This document shows, piece by piece, positions 26,291 to 35,915 of a DNA stretch of 64,000 nucleotides. A program made the position numbers and the translations under genes. The stretch comes from Flavobacteriaceae bacterium (GTDB taxonomy: Bacteria > Bacteroidota > Bacteroidia > Flavobacteriales > Flavobacteriaceae). A model generated the notes under the pieces. The model saw only the letters and a list, made by a program, of their open reading frames with translations, made no database searches and was not told the origin of the DNA. The DNA is taken from positions 62,001-126,000 of the forward strand of contig JABDIV010000069.1 of NCBI GenBank assembly GCA_013003555.1, read 5' to 3'. Within the stretch, counting starts at the first letter, position 1. Every line of letters starts with the position of its first letter.

Positions 26291-27385
26291 ATGAAAGCAG
26301 GAATTGTCGGCTTACCGAATGTTGGAAAATCTACGTTATTCAATTGTTTGTCAAATGCAAAGGCCCAGAGTGCAAATTTTCCATTTTGTACAATCGAACC
26401 TAACATTGGTGTGGTTAATGTCCCGGACAAACGACTGACGAAACTAGCTGAGTTGGTTGGTCCCGAGCGTGTTATCCCGGCAACAGTTGAAATCGTTGAT
26501 ATTGCAGGTCTCGTCAAGGGAGCCAGCAAGGGTGAGGGATTAGGTAATCAGTTCCTTGGTAATATAAGGGAAACCGATGCTATTCTTCATGTGCTTCGAT
26601 GTTTCGAAAACGATAATATCGTTCATGTTGATGGGAGCATCGATCCCATCCGGGATAAGGAAACCATCGATATTGAACTTCAGCTCAAGGATCTTGAAAC
26701 GGTTGAAAAGAAACTTGATAAGGTTGGCCGTGCAGCAAAAACCGGAAACAAGGAGGCGCAAAAGGAAGTCGCTGTTCTTAACGATATCAAGTCTCACCTC
26801 GAGGCTGGTGAGTCGGTTCGTGCCATGGATATTCCCGAAGATGATTATTTAGCCTTTGTCAAAGGCCTGCAACTCATTACCGATAAACCGGTGTTATACG
26901 TTTGTAATGTTGATGAAGCGTCAGCCGTATCTGGAAACCATTATGTAGATAAGGTAAAGGAAGCCATCGCCAATGAAAATGCTGAACTTCTAACATTGGC
27001 CGTTGGAACCGAGGCCGATATAAATGAACTGGACGATTATGAGGAACGCCAGATGTTCTTAGAGGACCTCGGACTTGATGAACCGGGTTCATCAAAACTT
27101 ATCAGGGCGGCCTACAAATTGCTGAAACAGCAAACCTATTTTACGGCCGGAAAAAAAGAGGTAAGAGCCTGGACCGTTACTATTGGATCAACAGCACCGC
27201 AGGCCGCTGGCGCGATTCACACCGACTTTGAAAAAGGATTTATCAGGGCCGAGGTGATCGCCTTCGATGATTTTATTCATTACGGCAGTGAGCAAAAGGT
27301 AAAAGAAGCCGGAAAAATGCGCGTTGAGGGAAAAACCTATATCGTTAAAGACGGTGATGTTATGCATTTCCTCTTTAATGTTTAA
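26291..27385 (+). CDS. ychF: Redox-regulated ATPase YchF (Obg-like)
   Basis: The 364-residue P-loop protein starts [15 protein letters not shown], with the G1 motif at residues 7-14; G3 is [17 protein letters not shown]. The G4 motif is altered, as is usual for YchF, which prefers ATP to GTP. A coiled-coil region (about 120-165) and a C-terminal TGS domain (from about 280; [13 protein letters not shown]) complete the family layout. YchF binds ribosomes and is linked to oxidative stress responses. It is monocistronic here. Confidence 0.96.
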   Translation: MKAGIVGLPNVGKSTLFNCLSNAKAQSANFPFCTIEPNIGVVNVPDKRLTKLAELVGPERVIPATVEIVDIAGLVKGASKGEGLGNQFLGNIRETDAILHVLRCFENDNIVHVDGSIDPIRDKETIDIELQLKDLETVEKKLDKVGRAAKTGNKEAQKEVAVLNDIKSHLEAGESVRAMDIPEDDYLAFVKGLQLITDKPVLYVCNVDEASAVSGNHYVDKVKEAIANENAELLTLAVGTEADINELDDYEERQMFLEDLGLDEPGSSKLIRAAYKLLKQQTYFTAGKKEVRAWTVTIGSTAPQAAGAIHTDFEKGFIRAEVIAFDDFIHYGSEQKVKEAGKMRVEGKTYIVKDGDVMHFLFNV

Positions 27386-27532
27386 CTACATTTTGTAGCT
27401 GCAATTTTTCAGCTTATCTCTACTGTTTTCTCAACAAAATGGGTAATTTTATTGTTAATTACTTTGTGCGTACCGTATTTCTTTTATTCTGTTGAAATAC
27501 TATATTAGCAGCTTATGCATTTTTGAAGAGTT

Positions 27533-29404
27533 ATGGCCCAAAAATCTAACTATACCGAGGAAAACATCCGTTCGCTGGATTGGAAAGAACACATCCGGAT
27601 GCGTCCGGGTATGTATATCGGAAAATTAGGAGACGGCTCTTCACCGGATGATGGCATCTACATTTTGTTGAAAGAGGTTATCGATAATTCGATCGATGAG
27701 TTTGTCATGGGTGCCGGAAAAACGATTGAAATTTCCATTCAGGGTGAGAAGGTTATTGTCAGGGACTACGGTCGTGGAATTCCGTTAGGGAAGGTAGTTG
27801 ATGTCGTTTCAAAAATGAACACCGGTGGAAAATATGATTCCAAGGCGTTTAAGAAATCTGTCGGATTGAATGGAGTTGGTACGAAGGCCGTTAATGCCCT
27901 GTCGTCCTATTTCAGAGTGGAATCAACCAGGGATGGTAAATCAGCATCTGCTGAGTTCGAACTTGGAGAACTCACCGAGCAGGACTTCCTCGAAGAAACC
28001 TCTAGGCGAAAAGGCACCAAGGTTTCGTTTGTTCCGGATTATAAAATATTTAAAAAGTACAAATACCGAAATGAGTATGTGGCCCGCATGCTCAGGAATT
28101 ATGTATATCTCAATCCTGGTCTGACCATACTGTTTAACGGTGAGAAGTTCTTCAGTGAAAACGGATTAAAGGATTTATTGGGTGATAATACATCTGAAGG
28201 AGATATGCTTTATCCAATAATCCATCTTCGGGGAGAAGATATTGAAGTCGCGATCACCCATAGTAAAACCCAGTACAGTGAAGAGTATCATTCGTTTGTA
28301 AACGGGCAGAATACCACCCAGGGAGGAACACATCTCGCGGCCTTTCGTGAAGCTTTGGTCAAAACCATTCGAGAGTTTTACGGTAAGAACTATGATGCAT
28401 CCGATATCCGTAAGTCGATCATCTCAGCGGTTGCACTTAAGGTAATGGAACCTGTGTTTGAAAGTCAGACCAAAACCAAATTGGGGTCTACAGAAATGGG
28501 GGGAGGTTTGCCGACAGTTCGTACCTATATCAATGATTTTTTGAAGCGTCAGCTCGACAATTATCTTCATAAAAATCCGGAGGTTGCTGAAAAGATCCAG
28601 AAAAAAATTCTTCAGGCGGAGCGCGAGCGAAAAGAGTTATCAGGAATTCGAAAATTAGCCAGGGAACGTGCAAAAAAGGCGAGCCTTCACAATAAAAAAT
28701 TAAGGGATTGTCGCGTGCATTTCGGCGATCAAAAAAATGAGCGACGTTTAGAAACAACATTATTTATCACAGAGGGAGATTCTGCTTCGGGCAGTATCAC
28801 TAAATCACGGGATGTCAATACTCAGGCCGTTTTCAGTTTGAGGGGGAAACCTCTGAACTCATATGGGATGAGTAAAAAGATCGTTTATGAGAACGAGGAA
28901 TTTAACTTGTTGCAGGCAGCCTTGAACATTGAGGAATCCATCGAGGACCTGAGGTATAACAATATTGTTATTGCGACTGATGCTGATGTCGATGGCATGC
29001 ATATTCGATTGTTATTGATTACCTTCTTTCTTCAGTTTTTCCCCGAATTGATCAAGGAAGGCCATCTCTATATTTTACAGACACCCCTCTTCCGTGTTCG
29101 GAATAAAAAGGAAACGATTTATTGCTATTCAGAACAAGAACGTAAGAAGGCTATTGAAAAATTAAAACCAAAACCAGAAATAACCCGATTTAAAGGACTG
29201 GGTGAGATTTCTCCGGATGAGTTTAAACACTTTATTGGTGACGATATCAGACTCGATCCGGTTATGTTGGATAAGGAGATGTCAATTGAGGAATTGTTAT
29301 CATTCTATATGGGGAAAAATACGCCAAACCGTCAGGAGTTTATTATTAACAACCTGAAGGTAGAATTGGATTTAGTTGAAGACGATCATCATGAGAACAA
29401 ATAA
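27533..29404 (+). CDS. parE: DNA topoisomerase IV subunit B
   Basis: The 623-residue protein has a GHKL ATPase domain ([32 protein letters not shown]), the transducer lysine (QTKTKLGS) and a Toprim domain with EGDSASG and [10 protein letters not shown]. The length, close to that of ParE, and the tight link to a GyrA-type subunit downstream support topoisomerase IV rather than gyrase. The enzyme unlinks daughter chromosomes. The next gene begins 14 bases before its stop, so it is translationally coupled to a small membrane protein, then to parC. Confidence 0.93.
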   Translation: MAQKSNYTEENIRSLDWKEHIRMRPGMYIGKLGDGSSPDDGIYILLKEVIDNSIDEFVMGAGKTIEISIQGEKVIVRDYGRGIPLGKVVDVVSKMNTGGKYDSKAFKKSVGLNGVGTKAVNALSSYFRVESTRDGKSASAEFELGELTEQDFLEETSRRKGTKVSFVPDYKIFKKYKYRNEYVARMLRNYVYLNPGLTILFNGEKFFSENGLKDLLGDNTSEGDMLYPIIHLRGEDIEVAITHSKTQYSEEYHSFVNGQNTTQGGTHLAAFREALVKTIREFYGKNYDASDIRKSIISAVALKVMEPVFESQTKTKLGSTEMGGGLPTVRTYINDFLKRQLDNYLHKNPEVAEKIQKKILQAERERKELSGIRKLARERAKKASLHNKKLRDCRVHFGDQKNERRLETTLFITEGDSASGSITKSRDVNTQAVFSLRGKPLNSYGMSKKIVYENEEFNLLQAALNIEESIEDLRYNNIVIATDADVDGMHIRLLLITFFLQFFPELIKEGHLYILQTPLFRVRNKKETIYCYSEQERKKAIEKLKPKPEITRFKGLGEISPDEFKHFIGDDIRLDPVMLDKEMSIEELLSFYMGKNTPNRQEFIINNLKVELDLVEDDHHENK

Positions 29405-29879
29405 CGGGAAGGTCAAAAATACGATCATTTCTATTTATTTCATCCTCATTGTGCTGGCCGTAATTGTGACGGCGTTATATAGCTCGTTTAGTGAAGAGAG
29501 TCAAAATCCAGCGATTACCATACTGATTATTCTTGGAATATTTATTGTATTGCTGATCATTACCCATAATGTATCAAAGTATTTTGAATACGATAGCGAC
29601 GGCATCCAGGTGGTAATAATTAATAAGGGATTGTTGGTGTCTGAATATGTTAACTATCGAGAGCATCGGGTCGAATTTGAAAAGGACGATTTACTCGGTT
29701 ACCGGTTTCGGGATTTCATATTTTATAAATCCATGGTCATAACCTTAAGGGATAAACAAGGAAAAAAACATAAGGAACGATTTAACGTTACTCTGGTAGG
29801 CCGCAGGAAGCGAAAATACATCAGACAATCATTGAGTAAGATCATTAAGGAAAACAGAAAAACAGTTAAAAAAGCATAG
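29391..29879 (+). CDS. Small membrane protein between parE and parC
   Basis: The track starts at a TTG at 29376; the ATG at 29391 is a better start and gives 162 residues. Two hydrophobic helices (about 12-32 and 40-60) are followed by a basic domain of about 95 residues with a PH-like strand pattern ([28 protein letters not shown]). I do not know its function. It overlaps the end of parE by 14 bases and its stop is immediately followed by the parC ATG, so the three are one translational unit. Confidence 0.75.
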   Translation: MRTNNGKVKNTIISIYFILIVLAVIVTALYSSFSEESQNPAITILIILGIFIVLLIITHNVSKYFEYDSDGIQVVIINKGLLVSEYVNYREHRVEFEKDDLLGYRFRDFIFYKSMVITLRDKQGKKHKERFNVTLVGRRKRKYIRQSLSKIIKENRKTVKKA

Positions 29880-32537
29880 ATGACGGAAGAGAATCAGGAT
29901 ATGGAGCATGCTGATAATGGGAATCACGAAACCATCACCCGGGTTTCGGGAATGTATAAGGATTGGTTTTTAGATTACGCATCCTATGTGATACTTGAAC
30001 GAGCGGTTCCGGCGATTTATGACGGATTTAAGCCGGTTCAAAGACGGATTTTGCAATCGATGAAAGACCTTGATGATGGCCGTTACAATAAAGTAGCCAA
30101 CATTGTCGGGCATACTATGCAATATCACCCCCATGGTGATGCCAGTATAGCAGATGCCATGGTTCAAATCGGTCAAAAAGAACTGCTTATCGATACCCAG
30201 GGTAACTGGGGAAACATACTTACCGGAGATAGTGCGGCAGCTTCGCGATATATCGAAGCCAGGCTTTCTAAATTTGCCCTCGATGTAGTCTATAATCCCA
30301 AAATAACCGAATGGCAGTCTTCCTATGATGGAAGAAAAAAGGAACCTGTACATCTGCCAGTAATGTTCCCCATGCTTTTGGCTCAGGGTGCTGAGGGAAT
30401 TGCGGTTGGATTGTCAACCAAGATTTTACCACATAACTTTAATGAGCTAATCGATGCTTCGGTTAAGCATCTTCAGGGGAAGCGCTTTAAATTGGTTCCC
30501 GATTTCCCAACGGGTGGAATCGTTGATGTGACCAACTATAATGATGGGATGCGAGGGGGAAAGATCAGAAGCCGAGCGCGTATTTCACAATTGAATAAGA
30601 ATACACTGGTTATTTCTGAAATTCCGTTTAGCACAACGACTACCTCTCTTATCGATTCCATTCTGAAGGCGAATGAAAAAGGAAAGATAAAGATCAAACG
30701 AATTGAGGATAATACAGCAGCGGAAGTAGAGATTCTGATCTATCTTCCATCCGGAATATCTCCGGATAAGACCATAGATGCATTGTATGCATTTACGAAA
30801 TGCGAGAATCCGATCTCACCATTAAGCTGTGTTATTGAAGATCATAAGCCTCTATTTATAGGCATTTCCGAAATATTAAGGCGTTCAACAGATAATACTG
30901 TTGAATTATTAAAGAGCGAATTAGAAATTAAGCTTAAAGAGCTTGAGGAGCAATGGCATTTTGCATCACTTGAACGTATTTTTATCGAAAACCGAATTTA
31001 TCGCGAGATTGAAGAAGAAGAAACATGGGAAGGTGTTATCGGTGCTATCGATAAAGGCTTAAAGCCACATATCAAGCATTTGAAACGTATGGTGACCGAG
31101 GAAGATATCGTTCGGTTAACCGAGATACGAATTAAGCGAATATCAAAGTTCGATATCGATAAGGCCCAGCAAAAGATCGATGCTCTGGAAGGTCAGATCG
31201 CAGAGGTAAAGCATAATCTTGAAAATCTGATCGATTATGCCATTTCCTATTTCAAACGCTTAAAAACTGATTACGGAAAAGACAAGAAACGCAAATCAGA
31301 AATTCGGATTTTTGATGATGTTGATGCGAAAAAGGTGGTTATACGAAACACCAAGTTATATGTAAACAGGGAAGAAGGATTTATCGGTACATCTTTAAGA
31401 CGTGATGAATATGTCTGTGACTGCAGTGATATCGACGATATTATTGTTTTTACACGAGACGGAAAAATGCTTGTCACAAAGGTTGATTCGAAGACTTTTG
31501 TGGGCAAAAATATCATTCATGTAGCGATATTCAAAAAGAAGGATTCACGTACGGTTTATAATATGATTTACCGCGATGGCAGCCGGGGTCCATCATACAT
31601 GAAACGATTTACGGTTACCGGAGTGACACGTGACAGGGAATATGATCTCACACGAGGGAACAAAGGTTCTGTTATTTGGTATTTTACAGCGAACCCTAAC
31701 GGTGAAGCCGAGGTGGTTACCATTCTTCTGCGTCAGAAAGCTGGATTGAAGAAGATAAAATGGGATATTGATTTCGCGGAAATATTGATTAAGGGACGAG
31801 GCTCAAAAGGAAATCTCGTTACAAAAAATGCGATAAAACGGGTTGAGTTAAAATATAAGGGTGTTTCTACCTTAAAACCCCGAAAAATATGGTTTGATGA
31901 CACGGTGCAGCGGCTCAATGTGGATGGCCGCGGTGAGCTCATCGGTGAATTTAGAGGCGAAGACAGGCTTCTTATTATCAAGCAGTCGGGGATAGTTAAG
32001 ACCATCATTCCTGAAATGACAGCGCGCTTTGAGGAAGATATGATCGTCCTGGAAAAATGGGTGCCTAAAAAACCCATATCTGCTATTTATTATGATGGAG
32101 AAAAGGAAAGATATTATGTCAAACGCTTTCTTGTGGAAAACGAAAATCGCGAGGATGTCTTTATTTCAGAACATAAAGATTCACAACTTGAGATCGTTTC
32201 AACCGATTGGAAACCCATGGCCGAAATTGTCTTTGCCAAAAAACGAGGAAAAGACAGGAAGGATAATATGGAAATAAACCTTGAGGAGTTTATTGCTGTT
32301 AAGGGTATTGGAGCCCTCGGAAATCAGCTTTCTAAAGAAAAAGTAATACAAATCAACCTATTGGACCCCCTGCCTTTCGAAGCGCCTAAAGAGTTGCATG
32401 CCGATGAGATCGAAGTCGTTGATGAAGAGGTGATCAAGGAAGCGCCAAAAAAGGACGATATCACTAAGCCCAAAGACTCCAACGGAGAGTCTAAAGATTT
32501 GGATATTGATGATGAAGGCCAGATAACCCTGTTCTAA
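29880..32537 (+). CDS. parC: DNA topoisomerase IV subunit A
   Basis: The 885-residue breakage-reunion subunit has KPVQRRILQSM, the quinolone-region GDASIADAMVQIG and the catalytic tyrosine in AAASRYIEARL. A coiled-coil tower region (about 440-475) leads to a C-terminal beta-pinwheel-like domain. The canonical GyrA box (QRRGGKG) is not seen, supporting ParC. The C-terminal 50 residues are strongly acidic and lysine-rich (EVVDEEVIKEAPKKDD), a disordered tail. It forms topoisomerase IV with ParE upstream. Its stop overlaps the stop of a convergent gene. Confidence 0.93.
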   Translation: MTEENQDMEHADNGNHETITRVSGMYKDWFLDYASYVILERAVPAIYDGFKPVQRRILQSMKDLDDGRYNKVANIVGHTMQYHPHGDASIADAMVQIGQKELLIDTQGNWGNILTGDSAAASRYIEARLSKFALDVVYNPKITEWQSSYDGRKKEPVHLPVMFPMLLAQGAEGIAVGLSTKILPHNFNELIDASVKHLQGKRFKLVPDFPTGGIVDVTNYNDGMRGGKIRSRARISQLNKNTLVISEIPFSTTTTSLIDSILKANEKGKIKIKRIEDNTAAEVEILIYLPSGISPDKTIDALYAFTKCENPISPLSCVIEDHKPLFIGISEILRRSTDNTVELLKSELEIKLKELEEQWHFASLERIFIENRIYREIEEEETWEGVIGAIDKGLKPHIKHLKRMVTEEDIVRLTEIRIKRISKFDIDKAQQKIDALEGQIAEVKHNLENLIDYAISYFKRLKTDYGKDKKRKSEIRIFDDVDAKKVVIRNTKLYVNREEGFIGTSLRRDEYVCDCSDIDDIIVFTRDGKMLVTKVDSKTFVGKNIIHVAIFKKKDSRTVYNMIYRDGSRGPSYMKRFTVTGVTRDREYDLTRGNKGSVIWYFTANPNGEAEVVTILLRQKAGLKKIKWDIDFAEILIKGRGSKGNLVTKNAIKRVELKYKGVSTLKPRKIWFDDTVQRLNVDGRGELIGEFRGEDRLLIIKQSGIVKTIIPEMTARFEEDMIVLEKWVPKKPISAIYYDGEKERYYVKRFLVENENREDVFISEHKDSQLEIVSTDWKPMAEIVFAKKRGKDRKDNMEINLEEFIAVKGIGALGNQLSKEKVIQINLLDPLPFEAPKELHADEIEVVDEEVIKEAPKKDDITKPKDSNGESKDLDIDDEGQITLF

Positions 32538-32977
32538 TAGCTCGCATCGTTTATCTCGATCCAATGTCCGTCCGGATCTTGTATATAAATCTGTTTGACC
32601 CCATCAGGTCGCGACGCAACTGTTTCTTTTGATCCAAGCCAATCTTCAAACGGAATATTATTCTGCTGTAAGTGGTCGATAAAGGCCTTTAAATCGGTTG
32701 CATTAAGTGCAAAATGAACGCCCTTATTTAAAAGAATTTCGCTATTATTCTCAATAAGATGAAGTTGTCTGTTATTTCCAAGATCAAACCAGCGCAAAAT
32801 TGGATTATCTCCGGGAGTACGAATCTCTTTTAACTTTAAGATTTCGCCGTAGAATGCTGAACTTTTATCAAGATCAGAAACAGGAATGGCGGTATGATCG
32901 TATTCCAGTTTGAACGATTGTGCAATAATCTGGTTGGTTAAAACAAAGGTGATTAATATGATAAATAGTTGTTTCAT
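32534..32977 (-). CDS. Exported VOC (glyoxalase/dioxygenase fold) protein
   Basis: A 147-residue VOC-fold protein: YDHTAIPVSDLDKSSAFY at the first metal-strand, HLIENN and HFALNATDL in the middle, and IYIQDPDGHWIEIN at the end. Unusually, residues 1-19 (FIILITFVLTNQIIAQ) form a cleavable signal peptide, so the protein should be periplasmic. VOC proteins include glyoxalase I and dioxygenases; the substrate here is unknown. The start overlaps the stop of proC by four bases, so the two are coupled. The end overlaps the parC stop (CTAA) in convergent orientation. Confidence 0.82.
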   Translation of the reverse strand: MKQLFIILITFVLTNQIIAQSFKLEYDHTAIPVSDLDKSSAFYGEILKLKEIRTPGDNPILRWFDLGNNRQLHLIENNSEILLNKGVHFALNATDLKAFIDHLQQNNIPFEDWLGSKETVASRPDGVKQIYIQDPDGHWIEINDASY

Positions 32978-33771
32978 TTCTCAATTTTTTCATAAGATGT
33001 TACAATACCCCTGATGAGCGCAGAACTAAACCCGTAATGTTCCATCTCATTCAATCCGGCAATCGTACAGCCTTTAGGGGTGGTCACTTTATCGATTTCA
33101 AATTCAGGATGCTCTTTGCGTTCTATCAAGAGTTGCGATGCACCCATAACCGTTTGATTGACAATTTCATTCGCCGTTTTTGCACTAAATCCGATTTGAA
33201 TGCCCCCTTGAACCATGGCTCGCATAAATCTCATGACGAAGGCAATTCCACAGGCTCCCAGAACGGTGGCAGCTTCCATCAGATCTTCATCAATGGTGAT
33301 GGTCGTGCCAATTCGATTAAAAAAATAATCCACCAATTGTTCATCTTCAAGAGATGCATATTGCGAGCATAAACAAGTTAGCGATTCCTTGACATCAGCT
33401 CCTGTATTTGGCATAGCCCTGAATATTGGGAGTTGCTTACCGATTGCTTTTTCTATTTGATCCATTGAAATCCCTGTTGCTAGTGATACGAGTTTGTGAT
33501 TACCCGGATTTAAAGAGGGACCGAGTTCTTCAAGCGTTTTAAGAATATCATGGGGTTTAAGCGCCACGATGATCAGGTCAGATGACTCTACGGCGGCTTT
33601 ATTGTTCGAGGTGACAACAATACCCTCAGCCTTGAACGGCTCAAGAACTTCGGTATGACGTTTGGTTGCTGTGATATTCTCACTGGGGTAGGTGTGATCA
33701 TCGATAAGGCCTTTGAGAATGGCCTGTCCAAGATTACCACATCCAATAATCGCGATTCTTATGTCCTTCAT
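32974..33771 (-). CDS. proC: Pyrroline-5-carboxylate reductase
   Basis: A 265-residue NADPH-dependent reductase with IAIIGCGNLGQAILKGL at the nucleotide-binding turn, RAMPNTGADV, the family signature GCTIAGLNEME near the C-terminus and VMGASQLL. It catalyses the last step of proline synthesis in the cytoplasm. It heads a two-gene unit with the secreted VOC protein. No obvious relation between the two roles is evident. Length is normal for ProC. Confidence 0.93.
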   Translation of the reverse strand: MKDIRIAIIGCGNLGQAILKGLIDDHTYPSENITATKRHTEVLEPFKAEGIVVTSNNKAAVESSDLIIVALKPHDILKTLEELGPSLNPGNHKLVSLATGISMDQIEKAIGKQLPIFRAMPNTGADVKESLTCLCSQYASLEDEQLVDYFFNRIGTTITIDEDLMEAATVLGACGIAFVMRFMRAMVQGGIQIGFSAKTANEIVNQTVMGASQLLIERKEHPEFEIDKVTTPKGCTIAGLNEMEHYGFSSALIRGIVTSYEKIEK

Positions 33772-33917
33772 GCTGATGAGCTTTGCTTTATGATTTGATA
33801 AATTTAAGATAATTAGTCGTCACGGGTTAAAGAGATTGATTGAAATGAATGGATACACTCTATATTTAAATATTTTGTATTTTTATAATGTGATATTTAC
33901 GAATAATTTATTCTAAG

Positions 33918-34274
33918 ATGAAAAATTTGTTCTTTTTTACGTTTTCAATAATTTTTTTCCTTTCAGCTACTGCCCAAAGCGACTTGAATACGGTGCAGAA
34001 AACCGATGACGAATACGTTTTGAATAAACCGTCAAATCAATCGTATAGGTATGTACAGTTTCCGCGTCCAAATTTTGTTATTAAGCGTGGTGGAATTGCT
34101 AATTACAGGGCATTAGTGGGTGTTAAACTTCGAATTCACTCAGTTGACGAATCAAAAGAGTTGGTCTATCTAACCCGATCGGATGGAAAAAAGTTTTTTA
34201 ATAAATATAAACTTGTAAGTGCCGATCTCAATAAGGCGGTCAATTCCGGTGAGCTGTCAAAGGTTAAACCCTAG
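33918..34274 (+). CDS. Small secreted protein of unknown function
   Basis: The 118-residue protein has a Sec signal (FFFTFSIIFFLSATAQS; cut near residue 20) followed by a basic domain rich in strands and ending in SGELSKVKP. I do not recognise the family. It stands alone on the plus strand, divergent from proC. Its size suggests a periplasmic protein or an outer-membrane-associated one. Confidence 0.65.
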   Translation: MKNLFFFTFSIIFFLSATAQSDLNTVQKTDDEYVLNKPSNQSYRYVQFPRPNFVIKRGGIANYRALVGVKLRIHSVDESKELVYLTRSDGKKFFNKYKLVSADLNKAVNSGELSKVKP

Positions 34275-34323
34275 TTAGGATACAAGAATATTTTCAAAAC
34301 GAACTGTTAGCAATAAGAAGGGT

Positions 34324-35088
34324 TCAGGACTGGTTATTCTTTAATTCTTTAGATAAAATTGATTTGAACCGCGTTTCACTGATATAGTGATCTGCGAGCA
34401 GTGTTCCATTGTTTATCAGGGCAAAGGTCCCATAACCACTTGGTCCGTTCTGGGCTTGTTTTGGTGTTTGAAGTTCAATAATTTTTAAAGAAATCTTATT
34501 TTGTTTGGCGACTCTCGAAATGGCTTCAATTGATTTGAAATGCCACGGACACTGGTTTGAATAATAAAGTTGCCATCCCTTACAATTCTGAATTTGTTTA
34601 TCCCAATTGGTAAATCGTGGTTTAACAGCCGGGTTTTTGAAAGATTTATAAAACAATTCAAATCGATCTTTCCTTTCGGCTTCTTGATACTCATTTTGCT
34701 TAAAAATGCTTGAATTGGCCATCCATGGACCAGTGCTTGTCATTACACAAACGCCGTCTTTGCCAATCCTTAAGGCTTCTTGTTCGCATAATTTTATAAG
34801 ATGGGAACCCACAGCTTTATTTCTGTCCTTTTTTGAAAATAATGCGATACAATGAATGAATAAATAATTTGATGCTTTAATAGGTCGCCAGGCCAATTCC
34901 GACGGTATAAATTCGATAAAGCCTGACTGCTTTCCTGCCTCGTTAATCGCAAGTATAATACGTAAACCCTTATTTAATTTATTTTTAAACCAGTTTACTT
35001 TTTGCCTATATCCCGGTGCTTTCTTGTCTTTAATACAGAAAATTCCGTACTCTTCAACATTCCCGGGTATAACATCAATATATTCCAT
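34324..35088 (-). CDS. GNAT acetyltransferase fused to a YoaP-like thioredoxin-fold domain
   Basis: The first 150 residues are a GNAT fold: YLFIHCIALFSKKDRNKAVGSHL carries the acetyl-CoA loop, here RNKAVGSHL rather than a standard Q/RxxGxG/A. Residues from about 170 form a YoaP-like domain: GWQLYYSNQCPWHFKSIEAI, with a single Cys-Pro active-site-like motif, and NGPSGYGTFALINNG. The fusion agrees with the known GNAT-YoaP arrangement; biochemical function is not established. It is the last gene in a minus-strand set of small enzymes. Confidence 0.78.
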   Translation of the reverse strand: MEYIDVIPGNVEEYGIFCIKDKKAPGYRQKVNWFKNKLNKGLRIILAINEAGKQSGFIEFIPSELAWRPIKASNYLFIHCIALFSKKDRNKAVGSHLIKLCEQEALRIGKDGVCVMTSTGPWMANSSIFKQNEYQEAERKDRFELFYKSFKNPAVKPRFTNWDKQIQNCKGWQLYYSNQCPWHFKSIEAISRVAKQNKISLKIIELQTPKQAQNGPSGYGTFALINNGTLLADHYISETRFKSILSKELKNNQS

Positions 35089-35095
35089 GGTCGAA

Positions 35096-35470
35096 CTAGG
35101 GAATTAGATAGTCATTAACCAGCATCAACGCTACATAAACGGTGGTTAAACACAACCAAATGACCTGAGGCCACAACCATTGATTCTCATTCATATTCGA
35201 ACCTTTAAGTTTCCTTTTATATTTCAAGGTGGCGATTAGCGTAACAATATTTAACACCACTCCTATTTCCAGTTGTAACATAAACGAGGTCAAAAGGGGG
35301 TAAATCAATACAAGGACAAGGACAACAATACCAAGTTTAAAAGTAGGATTGTTCCATTTTTGAAGGTTATGGATATTCTTTAAAATGAGGATCATAATCA
35401 ATATAAGAATGAGCCATATTATGGTTGCGATTGAATCGATCCAGTCAAGGGCAGCAATAATTTCACTCAT
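35096..35470 (-). CDS. Small four-helix membrane protein, unknown
   Basis: A 124-residue membrane protein with hydrophobic segments at about 12-30, 44-64, 66-83 and 100-120. I do not recognise the family and see no catalytic motif. It lies one base after the SRPBCC gene and seven bases before the GNAT-YoaP gene, so co-transcription is likely. Confidence 0.65.
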   Translation of the reverse strand: MSEIIAALDWIDSIATIIWLILILIMILILKNIHNLQKWNNPTFKLGIVVLVLVLIYPLLTSFMLQLEIGVVLNIVTLIATLKYKRKLKGSNMNENQWLWPQVIWLCLTTVYVALMLVNDYLIP

Positions 35471-35471
35471 T

Positions 35472-35915
35472 TTAGTTGTTTTTAGATTCTAAGTAGATTC
35501 TTAATCGATCTTTAATAAAATAGTTCCAGCCGGTCCGGCAACTATCCCGACTAAATTCAGGAATATTCTGCGGAAAGGTGTGTAAACCATAAGTTGATAC
35601 TCTGAGATTGGTACCGTTTCTCACATTGATCAATTCAAATTCCACCCGACCTATACCAGGATACTGCTTATATTGCCAGTCATAGACAATACGTTTCCCT
35701 GGAATGACTTCAAGTATTTTCCACTGATGTAAAAATTCCCGCTCTTCTGAACGCACGTTGAATTCGGTGTAAAATCCTTCTTCAGCTTTAAAATCCGGGA
35801 TATTGTTAAAAAACCACTGAATCATTTGTTCGTGTTCTGTTATCGCCTTCCAAATCACTTCTTCAGGAAGATCAAAATGGTGTTCAACAACGACATAGTC
35901 TATATTACTTTCCAT
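35472..35915 (-). CDS. SRPBCC (AHSA1-like) domain protein
   Basis: The track start at 35972 lies within the upstream gene; the ATG at 35915 (MESNIDY) gives 147 residues, the right length for an AHSA1/SRPBCC fold. Typical features are HFDLPEEVIWKAITEHEQMIQWF, with the cavity-forming aromatic residues, and DWQYKQYPGIGRVEFEL. The family binds small hydrophobic ligands or assists Hsp90-like proteins; the ligand is unknown here. It overlaps the end of the GH130 lipoprotein gene by 11 bases. Confidence 0.8.
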   Translation of the reverse strand: MESNIDYVVVEHHFDLPEEVIWKAITEHEQMIQWFFNNIPDFKAEEGFYTEFNVRSEEREFLHQWKILEVIPGKRIVYDWQYKQYPGIGRVEFELINVRNGTNLRVSTYGLHTFPQNIPEFSRDSCRTGWNYFIKDRLRIYLESKNN

